Positions 1-12,203 of a stretch of 64,000 bases of DNA are shown here, piece by piece (the first letter of the stretch is position 1; each line of letters begins with the position of its first letter). This stretch comes from Scatophagus argus (lineage: Eukaryota; Chordata; Actinopteri; Scatophagidae). Location of the stretch: the NCBI RefSeq assembly GCF_020382885.2, contig NC_058508.1, positions 4,704,055 through 4,768,054 of the forward strand, written 5' to 3'. Made by a program: the position numbers and the translations under genes. The notes beneath the pieces were generated by a model that did no database searches, was not told the DNA's origin, and was given only the letters and a program-made list of their open reading frames with translations.

Positions 1-1199
1 TTGAAAAGATGTATTTGAAAAGAATACATCATATTGCAGTACTGTGTTGGCCCTGTGTCGCCCAAGCGCATGGCTGTCGCTGTGTTTGTGCTCGATGCGG
101 ACAAAATGGACCCACTCTTTATAATGCTGAACCAGAGTGCTACTGTTGGAGAAAGTACTTTTAACCAAAATTATCTGTTTCCTTCGGTCATCTGATGATC
201 TTAACTAGGGATGCTTAACCAGTTAACTGGAGCTGACTAACAAGGGAAGCAACTTTTAAGTGGATGGTTGACTAATCGTGCTCATCTCTAATTTGAACAG
301 CAGTAATTATACATGTCATAATATGGCAGTAGAAGAGATCATCATCAATTTAGATCATTTAGTCTGTTGCCTTTAACTGTAAGACACAATAGTGCACTTC
401 ATTTTACATGCTCAAATAACTTGATTCACTGCAACTCAAAAAACATTTTGTCACACTAAAGAGGTAGTGGAAGCCTTAATTAAAAGATCGGGCAGCAATG
501 ATGACCCTGTGAAAAAAATGATTCAGTAATAACACTCTGTTCCCTCCCATGCAAGCCTGTCTTTTTTATCCTGCTTTTCTTTTGAGCTTTTGGATTTTTT
601 TTTAATCAAAATTTCTGCACATTATTTTGAATTTAGGCAGATGTTTTCAGCTCACACAAAGTAATACAAATGACCCTTCGCAGTCATCCCAGCCTGCATT
701 CAAAATGCGTTCTCACTGTGCTGCCGTGATTGGATGGCTCCGCGCGATGTATGAAGTGTGCTGTTATCACAAGCTTTGATTAGTTTTAACTGTGCTGCGG
801 TGAATGCACATTACACAAAGGACTAGAACTGTGGTCTTGCTTTATCTAAAGTTTTATAATGTTTTTTCTGTTGCATAGTAACAGCAGAAGCCAGCATGCA
901 TCTGATTATCAAAGACAAAAGATCCTCCCTGTGATTTCTGATGTTGTTACCCCAAATATCTGACTTCACAGAGAAATTATCCATACTGTGAGTCAATCAG
1001 TGAGGACATTTCTGGCACATATCTATAAATGTCTAACTATTTCTTGAACAGTTTCATTGTGAGCATGTTAGTATGCTGATGTTAGCATTCAAAGCATTAA
1101 TTGTGCCCAAGTACAGACTCACACTGTAGGAGTGTTCTTAATCAAACAGTCCTGATGCCATACCTCAGACCTCCTCTTGTCCTGCTCTTGTGTTCACAG
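1..1199 (+). other. kat7: kat7 intron (partial)
   Basis: No exon was recognised here. The region directly precedes the penultimate coding exon of kat7 and is read as its intron. The upstream MYST-domain residues expected before that exon are not encoded here, so the preceding exon must lie outside the window. Around 1048-1140 there is a fragment with the phrase TGCTGATGTTAGCAT, resembling a dispersed teleost repeat. Confidence 0.6.
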
Positions 1200-1592
1200 A
1201 GATCAGCCAGGAGACGGCAGTGAACCCAGTGGATATTGTCAGCACACTACAATCCCTCCAGATGCTCAAATACTGGAAGGGAAAACACCTGGTTTTAAAG
1301 AGACAGGTAGAAAACAGTCAAGGATCAGCAGTTCTTCCATCTGTCTGTGTAGTGGAAAAATGACACTTTGCCAAGCTGGTAGTTATGATGAGTTTAAAGC
1401 TCTTAGTGCTTACTAATGAGTGCAAACACATTTCAGGTTTATTACAGAACGCTTCATTGGTGTAGCTGACTAAGGTGTATTTTATTTCTGTAGGACCTTA
1501 TTGATGACTGGAAGGCCAAGGAGACCAAACGTGGTAATGGCAAGACCATTGACCCGACAGCCTTAAAATGGACACCACCTAAAGGGACGTAG
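1200..1592 (+). CDS. kat7: Histone acetyltransferase KAT7 (HBO1), last two coding exons
   Basis: This is the C-terminal end of a MYST-family lysine acetyltransferase, which acetylates histones H3 and H4 in the nucleus within BRPF/JADE-ING complexes. Two exons are visible: 1200-1306 (after CACAG, before GTAGAA) and 1494-1592 (after TGTAG, ending TAG). They join in phase 0 and encode 67 residues plus one split codon. Diagnostic stretches are [28 protein letters not shown] and the terminal LKWTPPKGT. These match vertebrate KAT7 better than KAT5 or KAT8 as I recall those families. Catalytic-core exons are upstream of the window. An ATTAAA at 1867 could end a short 3' UTR. The next gene, tac4, lies tail to tail, as in the human KAT7-TAC4 arrangement. 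Confidence 0.93.
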
Positions 1593-1866
1593 AGGAGCTT
1601 CCTCTCACACTCCAGACTCAAAACACACGCATACATGGACAGATCCTCCTACACACACTGGCATGCTCACAGACATTGAGCCTAAACCCTTGCAGACACT
1701 CGTGTACAAAACGCTTTCAGCAGCTACAGTATAGTCTTTCAGTTCCAAGGTCAGCCATTACTCTGGGTTCAGCACTCAATGTCATGGCTTGGGAAATTGA
1801 CTTCAGTCCAACAAAAACACCATTAGCTCATTGATATTACGACTGTCCAGAGGATTTTTTTTGGAC

Positions 1867-1872
1867 ATTAAA
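1867..1872 (+). promoter_or_regulatory. kat7: Possible kat7 polyadenylation signal (ATTAAA)
   Basis: ATTAAA lies 275 bases after the kat7 stop codon. Further AATAAA hexamers occur at about 5672 and 6086, so a longer 3' UTR is also possible. Nothing in the sequence chooses between them. Confidence 0.3.
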
Positions 1873-4544
1873 ACAAAATTAGGCATATTTGCCTATTACA
1901 GAAAGAAATTAGATGAAATGTAATCAGTGTATCATTGTAGTCTGTCGATGTGCAGTCTGTGAGATCTGATTCTACAAAATTTGTAGTAGTAGCTGTAGTC
2001 AGAGTTGCCATTGAGGGATCAGAGAGGGCAAAAAAGGTTACAGGAACATGACACCCAGTAAGTGGGGGACAGGTTGTGGCAGAGCCCACCTCCTCTGGTG
2101 AGTGAGGGCTCTTCCAGGTTAACAAAAATGGCTTTGAAGTGCAGGTGGATTGCTGAGTCCTGTCCGGAGGTGTTGGCTCTCCCGTGTTGTGCCATACGTC
2201 TGTGCTTCTTAGACGAGAGGTGAAACGTCTTCAAGAACCCTAACAAGTCCAGAGGCCCGAAGAATTTACTACATAGATTCTAGCTAGTGAATGCTTTAGA
2301 TAGACTGCCGAGTACACAAACACATAAACTAAAATCTCCTTTAATTTACTTAATTTATTTACTCTCCTTAAATTGAATTAACTTGCGACCTACCTAGCCA
2401 GCTAACTTACTAGGTGGGAATGTGAGCTTGGTTTATTACTCCAAGTAAAAGGACAGTATTAACATCTGCAGATAACATTAGTCAAGTCAAGTCAATTTTA
2501 TTAATATAGCTCCTCGTGGGCTTTATAGTGTGTAGAACAGTTGTTCAAAATCTTTTTTCTTGAAGCCTCCATATATGTTTCAAGGCACATCCAACAGGAT
2601 GGAGACCGTGGGGTGTGCCCAGAAGTTGCTTTTGGAATTACATATCCTATAACAATGAAGCAACATTTCATAATGATGGCCCGAGTTTGAATAATTTTTC
2701 AATTATTTCACAAAATACAGGTTAATTCATATATTAATATTATATATTTTAGACAATTTATTCATGTAATTATTTTGGGTGTGTTTTTTAAATTTTTTTT
2801 ATATATTTAATGTTGAACACTTTTGAGGTTCCAACAAAGAGAAGCAGGAGTTTCTGGCTCCAACAGTATGACTATGAAACGGAAAATAGGCGCTATGTAG
2901 CAGCCAGTGATGTCCGTATATCAAGTATGATCACCGCTGGTATCTCCTCACCCCCATTTATCTTCTGAAAAGTGAAAGTAATTGGGCGTTGTTAGTGCGC
3001 CTCCTCCTACACACTTGATTAGCACAGGGTACCAGGCACACCCGCTAATCCAATCTGCGACAGCCAGTATTGAACCTGCACTGCGTTTCATTCCGTTCTT
3101 GAGGCAGTCAACACAACGCAGATCGGGAAAGATATTGACTCATGCAGCATATTTTGACAGATGCAGTCCAGCTGTCTGTGATTAGAAGGACATGGCCTTG
3201 GCAAAATGTTAGAAATAGGAGCCATGACCTTGATATACCAGTCAGGAGAGTGAGAATTAATTTGATCAATTCATGGAGAGTTGCATAAAAATGTAAAAAT
3301 ACACTGATGTTCAATTGTACCCATGAACAAACCATTACCTCTTATTAACAGTATTTTTACTTAGTAATGTAAAGAGTGAATATCAGCTTGTAGTATGGTG
3401 TTGTCTTACATCATACTGTACACACAGTGTACAGTTTTCACACATTTGAAATGGTTTGAGGAGTTACAATAAGATGGTCACAGGTCAGATCCTTTACAGA
3501 CTCTCTTTTAGTTTAAGAAAAGGACTAAAAAAATGTTAGACAGACCGCAATACCCTAACATTTTTCTGACCCTGGCAGTGGTTGTTTGAACCCAGAGCAT
3601 ATCAGTAATTTAGCATCTCTCATGCACCAAACGCACACATTTTGTCTAATATTTAAGACATCAGTCAAACAGCTGTCAGGGAGCTATAGCTGCCACTGGT
3701 CGTGTTTGGACTGTGACCAGGATGGGACGTACCTGGGTGTGTTCATTACCTTCTGTCTTCCCTTCTTTTTAACCTTTTATCTAAGTGACAGCTGTGCTAT
3801 TTATGTCAGTTTTATACTAAGCGGTAAAGGTACATGGGAAATCCCAATTGTTGGAGCTCACAAACATGTTGCTGTTTTTTTCTGTGTCCTTTTTGGTGGT
3901 TTTGGTAAGTTCTCAATGATATTTTATATCTTTCTACCTCTAAGGTTTACCACTGTATGAAAGCTACAACGACCCACTTTAAAGTTCCTTTTGTTTTCTT
4001 TTTTTGCTTTTTTGTATGTTATCATGTGAAACTATGTAGCTGTCTTCAGCTAGCTAGTGTTTTGTTATTTGTTTTTTTTTTTTTTACTAGATTTTTAAAA
4101 AATATATGCTATTTATATTCTTAAAAACTTTTGTTAACTGTGTAGAATGTAAAAAGATAAAGTCTGGTGGAGGAAAGTCCATTCCATAGGACACTGGTTA
4201 TTTGTGAATGTAGATATTTATCTCAAAATTATATGTAGATTTGAATGTGTCTAGAAAGGTACAGGAGGGAGATTCCAGCACCCCCACCACCAAGGACAAT
4301 GACAGAAGTCATTTACATTTCAGAGATTTATCTCCTGTAATCAAAAGTGGCATGACATGTTGCTTTTGCACATTGTCATTACTTGTTACCGCCACAATTG
4401 CTGCTGCAAGCAATTAAGAAAATACAAGCACAACCTTAAGACTAGTGAACATGGTCATTTTCTTTTTTTTTTCTTTTTTTTTTGTTCTTTACATCCTACT
4501 GTGTTTGATTAAGAACTTTAAAAATGTTATTTTATTTTATTGAC

Positions 4545-4990
4545 AATCGGATAGTTCATCATCTTGGGAAATACATCCATTTGCCCTACCCCTCTGGTTA
4601 GATGAGTAGATTGATACCACTTTCATGTCTGTGTACTAAGCATGACATAGCTTAGCGTAGTACATCCGCCTGTTTTCTATACTGCTTATTCATGCAGGGT
4701 TTCTTGAGGGGCTGGAGGTTTCAGTTGACAGTGGACGAGAGGTGGGGTACACCCTGGAATGGTCACCAGTCCCTCACAGGGCCGACTCACACAGGTTAAA
4801 CAAACAAGATGTAACATTAATCGGTGAACTTTACAGGTCCTGGTAGGTGGATTTTGTTGTTGTTTTTGGACAGGGCCAGGCTAGCTTGTCCCCCCTGTCT
4901 TTATGCTAAGCTAAGCTAATCAGCTAGTTGCAGTAGCTAAAAGCATACAGTGGTATTAATCTTCTCAACTAACTCTAAGTGTCTTTCCCA
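4545..4990. repeat. Foldback pair of a dispersed teleost repeat around a SINE tail fragment
   Basis: The left arm (about 4545-4660) has the phrases TTGGGAAATACA and GATGAGTAGATTGATACCACT. These recur in the same order near 21270-21340 and, more diverged, near 30555-30640. The right arm (about 4790-4985) carries the opposite strand of the same family (GTCCTGGTAGGTGGATTTTG, GGACAGGGCCAGGCTAGC). Between the arms, about 4668-4790, is a diverged antisense piece of the SINE seen in full at 11827 and 13858 (GGTGGGGTACACCCTGGAAT). The element is noncoding. Confidence 0.6.
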
Positions 4991-7318
4991 ACATTGTACA
5001 TAAAATTGGAGGTGTTTGGATAACAATGTCAGATTGAATCAACAATTTTTTTTTCTTTTTCAGAATGCTACTTTTTCAGCTTTTGTGTCATAAAGTGCTA
5101 TGTGGAGGAATGTTTTTCCTTCACACACTTGGACTTACATTTGCTTTTTTTCTGAGTAGAATTGCTGCCTTTAATTTCTGTAATGGTTTTCTTCATGTCT
5201 TGTGTTCTCTTTTGTAGCAAAGTTTTCTTTCTGCCATCTGTGGATTTATTTATCTGTGTTTTACACGTTTGTATTTTCTCTAATTGTGTGGTTGGTTTTT
5301 CTGTCTTCGTCTGGGTCTTACATGAAGGGGTTCAGGAGCCATGACACCGACTGCTAGATTTCCAGTCAATATAAACAGGCCAAGCATTTTATAGGATTAC
5401 ATTTATGCCCTCAGCACCTTACATTTATCCCCTCAGTACCTGTTACCATTTACAGTAAGCTGAACTTACTTTTTGAAAGATTTTCAAAGGAAAAATCCAT
5501 TCGAAAATCCAACTTTTGATGATGTTCTGTACATGACTGAGCCAGTTTAGATTATGGCTGTAATTTTGCCTTTGTCACGTTGAAATGTGACCTGCATTGG
5601 TATGATGGAGTGGGGGTGGAGGTTTTTGACTTGAAAAGCCTCACTAAACCGTAAATGACAACGCTTTGTCGAAATAAAGACCTGCAATTTGTTAAACATC
5701 ACAAATTGATCATATTTAATCATATGAAAGTGTCCGAAAGAGATTTTTTTTCCCCCCGGTTAGCCTGTCTGTCTTGACCTCACAGTCCATTTTTATTTGT
5801 CTTGTCTATTTTTTTATCCCGGTGCCAGCTTTTCTCTGTGCCAGTGGCAGCTATAGGTTGACCACCTTGTTGGTTATAAACACATCTGAACAGTGTCACA
5901 GTTACTTTGAGAAACCAGATGCATTCCATCACCTTCCATAGGCTACCAGTGAGCTGTTGTAGTATTGCAACCTGCTTCCTATTTCTAAACTACGCACTGA
6001 AAGCAGACACAAACAAAAGTAGCGCGGCATTGATATGTAGCTCAGTTGTGCTTTTGTACATGCTTCCTCGCCTTCCTTCCTCTTCAATAAATGCAAATGG
6101 TGAAACCATGGTGAGCTTTGTTTGATATGTTATTTGTATTTTCCCCGGCAACATCTTCAAACTCATTTGTGAGTAAAGGATTGCTTGGGCCTGGTCAGTT
6201 AACAATTAATGAAGAATGTATGGACCAATGACTAACGAGGTGTCACTCACTTCAGATGGTGTCTACACAACTGTAAGAGAAATACCTTACAGCTTAGCTT
6301 TTGTCTGTTTGTTTCAGTATATTGAGGTCCAGGCTTTCAGCTGCCTAAGGAACCAGTAAATAGATAATTTAAAAACTTCTAGGGAAAAAGCTCAGTGAGT
6401 AGTTTGTACTGACTGTGTTGAAACAGACTGAATTTCACTAATTCTTTAAAGGATGATGCCGCTAGGAGATTTGGTGGGTGTTTATGAGGCAGGGAGAGGC
6501 ATAACAATGACATGCAGCTGAGTCATTATTAGCATTATGGAAAATGTAGGCTAGAGTATTTTACCCATAAAAGGAACTTTATGTCAGAATATGACTACCT
6601 CAAGTGTTAATAAACTATGCCAACACTCTACTGGTTAGTGGACCACCATTATGAAACCTTGAGTTTGGTATTAGAGCTGTTGCCATCTTCTTTTTTTTTT
6701 AAAACAAAAGTGACCATAGCTGGGTAAGATGGTGGAGCTGCAGAGGGTACTGACTGATTTCACAAGGTAGTCAACCCTTTCAGCATACCCTGGTTTATTA
6801 TCTATTTTACCGTAAATGGGACCATAATTTACAAACTGAACATCGTGCCGGATTGAGGAGGACTTGAAATTGATGACTGAGACCATAAACTTGCTAGGAT
6901 ATTGTTACTAAGTGAATAAACCAAGTCAGAAGTAGGGTCATTTTACCATAAGCTTACATCCAATCAGGTTTCCTTTTGTGACTAGTTGGGACGCCCCCTA
7001 CTGACCATCAAAAAGACCGCAGGTTTATGACACTTCAGCATCAGCTTCAATTTTCAGACCTGGAAGCTCTGTTCATAATTTATATTGTCTCCCTCTGCTG
7101 CTTCAGTTACAACCTCGGAGTGCCCCTTTGAGGAATATGATGCAGTTGCATAATTTTCATCATTTTCCCAGTCTATAATACAGAAGAAGTAAATAAAAAT
7201 TTCAGGTAAAAGTGTTACATATTAAAATTTCATGTTAGATGTAACATTATCAAATATGTACATATGCGTTCATTCAGGGCAAAAGAATGGGCAGACACCC
7301 ATGTGAACAAAATATGTT

Positions 7319-7324
7319 TTTATT
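7319..7324 (-). promoter_or_regulatory. tac4: tac4 polyadenylation signal (AATAAA on minus strand)
   Basis: TTTATT on the plus strand gives AATAAA about 515 bases beyond the tac4 stop codon, a plausible 3' end for the transcript. Confidence 0.4.
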
Positions 7325-7837
7325 CATTTATCTGCAACATTATGCCGTTACTATAATACCATGGAGTCAGAGCATGATTCCCCCCCTCCCCACACACACA
7401 CAACAGTAAAGTTAAATATATGTCATGCTGGTCCATCCCAGTGATACTAAGTATTCCACTCACTGACTTTCCTTTTCAACAGCATCATTCTTTACAGTGG
7501 CAACACAGAATAAAGACACAGCTTTAATCAGCTTTAATGGATTTAACTGAACTAAGCAAACACTTTTAAAAGACATAAGGGTTACATATACATAGTTTTA
7601 AATATGACTAAATATTACTGATAACATTATAGATTATACAGATGAACAGATTTGCAGCAGCTTAAATCAATTTCATTTAATTTCAACAGGTTTGGAGACC
7701 ATCTGTTCTGGTCAGACGGTGTGACACTCTATGTCCCGTTGATCAACAACATAGGACTAAATAAGACATGGTATTTCAATCTTCAATCTGAGTTTTGATT
7801 ATGGTTGTTATGGTTATTTCTGTCTCATTTTTCATCT

Positions 7838-10272
7838 TTAGTAAGAGTCAGAGTCCCAATCTTCCAAATCTGGGAAGCAGAGAAGAAAAAAGTGAAATAT
7901 TAGATTTAGGAGCTGAGACATACCACAAACTCAAGCAGGAAGTCTTGACAAGGTGATGGCAAGAGAAGGAAAGGGAATATTTTTTTTCTTTAAAAAAGAG
8001 CCATTTCCCTACACAAATAATAGTGCAACAATCAATAGTGTTTGACAAAAAAAATGCAAAATTCCAGAGTTTTAGTTCATCATTTGGTGAGAATTTAGAA
8101 TTCGCTTCAGGAGTCTGCATTACCTCCACCTAAACTCCTTTTGCCCATGAGTCCAACAAACATCTCCCCTTTATTTCCTGATGAAGAGTGAGACGGAAAA
8201 AACAAGTCCTCATGTGAGTCAAAAGAAACCAAATAATCTTAAAACTGGTGGTAAAGGGAAAAAAAAGAAACACTCAGAGCTTTTTAATGGTGTAATTATA
8301 CTCACTTTTCCTGCCCAGCCTCACAGGCTGAGATGCACCTGAAATTAAGGATGGATGTAAATATTACAGTGATAATAAAGAAAAGCACAGGGAAACCACA
8401 AGATCCAGTACAAGTATTATTCAGGTATTACTGGAGATGTATATCACAAATATGACAACTGCAAAAATATTATAAATTAACTGTAAAATCTCCATTAAGT
8501 ACAATTGTGTATTTGTTTGCTTGTTTACCTGAGCTTCTTCCCATCAGGCCATGGAACTGCTGTGCTTTGGACCGCTTGATAAGGTCTGCCAGCCGGATGG
8601 TTATTCCTCTCTCTAGTGGGTAGCCCTGCGCACACACACACACACACACACACAGTAAAAACAGTCGTGAGTCATTGCAGGTTTGGGACGGGAATGTATG
8701 ATCTTGCTGATCAAGTTATTCCCTGCTGTCTGATGGACTGGGAAGTGCTGGTGCAGTCAGTGCTGCTGAAACTGAACACTTGTTCAATACAAATACCTCA
8801 TTCATATTTATTTTAAGTACAATATATACAAGGGCATACTTTTCACTGAGCACAGGGAAGACGTGCCCCCTCACATATCAAAAAAGCTATTTCAGTCCTA
8901 CTGTACAGTTTTAGTTTCATTTCCTTGGTAAAAAAAAAAAAATCTTTCAGAACTTTCTTTCCATATGGCAAAAGCCAAATGAGAGGTGATTAAGATGTCC
9001 ACGCACTCATCTGCCTCCATGTGCTGGCAGCAACAGCGAGCAGCAGCTAGTGGTGTGAAGGCTTTGCCCCCACACCACACCCTCTGTGAGGTGGAGGCTC
9101 TACCTGCAGCCTGAGAGGAACACTGCTGGCACTGTTAGTGCTAAACCGGTCGACATGATTATTATTTACACATTATTTACACTCAGTAAAAACCAAAAAG
9201 AACTGAACAAAATTCAAAATTCACAAGTCAATAATTACAGATTAGATTTACTGATTGAAGGTTGAAGTCAGTATAGCAGCAGAACTAAATATTATTTATT
9301 AATAACAGAACAATTTACACTGATTTTTTTTTTCAATACACTTCAATTAATTTGGAAAGCATGATAATGCGTTTCACGAAAGCGTGTTGTTTTCTAAACG
9401 GAATTAAATTGACGCAAAATGCACAAAAAGGACTCACGAGCTTTCTCATGTAGAGTTCACACATTTATTTTGAAAGCGACAGACTTGACGCTCCCTTCCC
9501 ACAATCCACTTCTCAACTGTCTCAACTATTTAAAAAAAAATAAATAAATACTCAGTTTGCTCAGTTCTTGTCGTTTTCTTGTTCAAGGGAAATATTATTT
9601 TACAGATTGTTGCTTTCTTATGTTTTTAATGTCTCCCACTGATTGGTCTGTTGCAGCTCTCTGGGGGAGATGATCATCCGTGCAGGCTGATTGGCTGTCG
9701 CTCTCCGCGGTGCTGAAACGTGCGTGAAAAGTGCGTGAAAAGTGCGCAAAGCAGACAATCGGGTGAAAGCAAACGAGGGAGGCTTCTGTACCTTTCTGCA
9801 AAATTCAAGCTGACAGTAACTCTTCTTCTGAATACTGACTTCATCTGAGAGAAATTCCAAATCGTGCAAATAGCAAAGACGAAAGTCCTATTAACGTAGC
9901 GCCAAATGAGAGTTTATTATAATCATACTGTTAACTTTCACTACTTAAAGACTAAGTTTTGCTTATTGTACCACAGAATTTTTCACTACAAGGCAGATTT
10001 CTCGGCAGATCTTTTTCTCAACACAACACATGGGAACATACTCCGCTGTTTATCCCATATAGAACTGAAAAAATAAAATCACATAACATTAACATCACAT
10101 CCATACGTCGATGTTTAGACACGTGTCCGATGGTGTGCTTTTTTACCTGCCAGTTCTCCACCGTCCAGACCTCTCCGTCTTCTTCTTCGCTGGAGAGCGG
10201 AGTCCCCAGCGCGCCAAAAACCTGCACGAACACCACCACCAACAACACAGCTGCGAACTTCAAAGCCTCCAT
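7838..10272 (-). CDS. tac4: Tachykinin 4 precursor (hemokinin/endokinin type)
   Basis: This encodes a secreted 113-residue neuropeptide precursor. Its amidated peptides should act on neurokinin GPCRs. Minus-strand exons are 10147-10272, 8529-8625, 8306-8338, 8124-8177 and 7838-7869, all GT-AG and in phase. Residues 1-24 form a hydrophobic signal peptide (MEALKFAAVLLVVVF...). An acidic spacer follows. The first peptide, after K59-R60, is SKAQQFHGLM, with G71 as amide donor and a single R72. The second, after GRKR, is NKGEMFVGLM followed by GKR. The tail is acidic (DLEDWDSDSY). Both peptides carry the tachykinin signature FXGLM-G. The tac4 assignment, as opposed to tac1 or tac3, rests on the adjacent kat7 and on a substance-P-like peptide followed by an NKA-like one. 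The GTG two codons upstream of the ATG is not used as start. A 5' UTR intron is possible (acceptor-like TTTTGACAG just upstream). Confidence 0.9.
8626..10146 (-). other. tac4: tac4 intron 1
   Basis: This intron separates the signal-peptide exon from the first tachykinin exon. It contains the TG microsatellite at its 3' end. At about 9700-9760 there is a short CpG-bearing patch with repeated GTGCGTGAAAA words. No additional exon is supported. Confidence 0.6.
8631..8654. repeat. CA/TG microsatellite at the tac4 exon 2 acceptor
   Basis: On the coding (minus) strand this is a TG dinucleotide run ending in GCGCAG directly before exon 2. It stands where a polypyrimidine tract would normally be. 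Confidence 0.85.
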
Positions 10273-10458
10273 CGTCACCTCGGGCTGTCAAAATAAAAGT
10301 GCAGCAGATTGTCAAGAAAAACCTCCCCGATGTGGACGCATACAGTAGCCAAATAACTTCAAACTTCTTTTTTTTTTTCTTAGACCAAAAAAAAAAAGAA
10401 AAAAAAGAAAACGTGTGTTCTGTTGTACACTTTGTGCGTCGGTCCTGAGAGAAGGTCT

Positions 10459-10467
10459 CTTATAAAG
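10459..10467 (-). promoter_or_regulatory. tac4: Candidate tac4 TATA box
   Basis: The minus strand reads CTTTATAAG about 190 bases upstream of the tac4 ATG, in a GC-richer context. It is a plausible core promoter for a neuropeptide gene, but I see no independent start-site evidence. Confidence 0.4.
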
Positions 10468-11814
10468 TCCCTCTGCTCGCTCCTCCCCACTTCCTCCAGC
10501 TTGATGTTAAAGTGAATATATCCTGCAGGCCATATATATATTTTTTTTTCTTTATCTGACTCAGACGTGACGTGCGTAGACAGTGAATAAACTTCACCTT
10601 ATCTAAAGCCAACTGACCACTTCCCAAACTGTGAAGGATGGGCCCTGTTGGTTTGTTTGTTTCCGTTTCTCACCAGTGACAGAGGAGCTCATTAAGCAGC
10701 TAAATGTGGTATGATTGAGCACAGTCAAGTGTGATACTGATGTATGACATTATGACATTCTGCTGTGTTTGAGTTATCAGGTCAATGAGCCACAAGGAAG
10801 GGGGGGGGCAGTTTACAGGCAAAGACAGCAGGACGTGCTTTATTTTACACGTTACAAGACCGCAATATGCCAAACCAAATCACAAATATTACTGACACGG
10901 TGCTATTTTCAATTTCAGGCCTCCCTTCAAAGCTGAGCCAGATCACATCGTGTTTTGTCTCATCTTTATGGCTCGTGTCACCTTCTCCAGGTGCAATTTG
11001 ATTTCCAGCTGTGATGTGTTCATGCTTTGTCTGTGTGACTGCAGGTGGGTGGCCCAGTGGTGCGATGAATCCGTATTTTAAATAATCAGTGCAGCAGCAG
11101 TCTCGGAGAGGAATACATCTCAATACTCTCCCTCGTACACCAAGAGCTTCAAGGAAACAGGATCACATTCAGCATTTAGTGCTTTTCTGTGTTTTTTTTT
11201 TGGTGTGCTCTTCTGTCCTCCATGACTCATTGGACATGAATTAATGTGTACTTCAGTGCTTTCCAACCTGTGGGTTGGGGTTCCCAATTGGTTGCCAGGT
11301 TAATCTGACATGTAGCAATGATGATTAAAAAGGGATTAAAAAAAAAAAAACACTAATACCAAACATATATTTTGTGTATTTCTTTTTGATTTTCCTCTAA
11401 TTTGGATTTTTTTGTTTTTAACGTGTTTGAAATATTAGTGTAGTTCACATCTTCAAGCCTCCCTCTCTTTCCTCAAATAAAACGATCTGAAAACCAAAAC
11501 TCAGTCTTCAGTTGAACTGCAGACATCTCAGTCTCACATTAAAGCCATAACCTTTGCTGATGGCTCCCAGGTAGACATTTACGAGCTAAACAAAACTGGG
11601 AAGCACATGGGAGAAGTTAGCCTTCGTGGCTTTCTCGTAGAAAGCTCTTTATAACACATCATTAACGTTGTGAAATGGTCTCTTCCAAACCCAAACCATG
11701 TTCCTTTCTGAAACCGAAACCAACCAAACTAGGACTGGAAGCTGAAAATAATAATAATATAATAATTTTTTCTTATTTTTCCAAGATGTGTCATCTAATC
11801 ACAAAACACTTAAA

Positions 11815-12203
11815 ATGATAAATGGTGGGCGGCACGGTGGTGCAGTGGTTAGCACTGTCGCCTCATAGCAAGAGGGTTCCAGGTTCGAATCCCGGTCTGG
11901 GCCCTTCTATGTGGAGTTTGCATGTTCTCCCTGTGCCTGCGTGGGTTTTCTCCTGGTACTCCGGCTTCCTCCCACAATACCAAAAACATGCACATTAGGT
12001 TAATTGGCTACTCTAAATTGCCCCTAGGTGTGAGTGTGAGAGTGTGTGGTTGTCTGTCTTTGTGTGTTGGCCCTGCGATTGACTGGCGACCAGTCCAGGG
12101 TGAACCCCGCCTCTCGCCCGTAGTCAGCTGGGATAGGCTCCAGCTCCCCCGCGACCCTGACGGATAAGCGGTATAGAAAATGGATGGATGGATGATAAAT
12201 GGT
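11815..12203 (+). mobile_element. Full-length tRNA-derived SINE, copy 1, with 12-bp target duplication
   Basis: The element body is 11827-12191 (365 bases). It is flanked by identical 12-mers ATGATAAATGGT at 11815-11826 and 12192-12203. The head has RNA polymerase III promoter boxes: A box TGGTGCAGTGG at 11838-11848 and perfect B box GGTTCGAATCC at 11882-11892. The middle has TGGAGTTTGCATGTTCTCCC, and the tail ends in ATGG repeats. I recognise this as a family very common in teleosts but do not assign a database name. Confidence 0.88.

Larger units (their letters stand above)
1593..7318. other. kat7 3' UTR and kat7-tac4 intergenic region
   Basis: There is no convincing coding exon in this stretch. 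It contains AT-rich unique sequence, a fragment around 2474-2560 with the phrase AAGTCAAGTCAATTTTATTA that resembles a dispersed teleost repeat, and a nest of repeats at about 4540-4990 listed separately. The longest open frame (3586-3960) has no recognisable domain and no splice partners. Confidence 0.5.

Noticed and set aside
3586-3960. 124-codon open frame with hydrophobic segments
   Set aside because: No homology recognised and no splice context. It lies in the AT-rich kat7 3' flank, and the hydrophobicity follows from T-rich codons.
11827-11900. Possible tRNA gene (A and B boxes present)
   Set aside because: It is the head of a SINE with flanking target duplications and a long non-tRNA body, with no convincing cloverleaf.
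11922-12167. 81-codon frame repeated at 13886-14122 as an apparent conserved protein
   Set aside because: The shared peptide exists only because both are copies of the same noncoding SINE.
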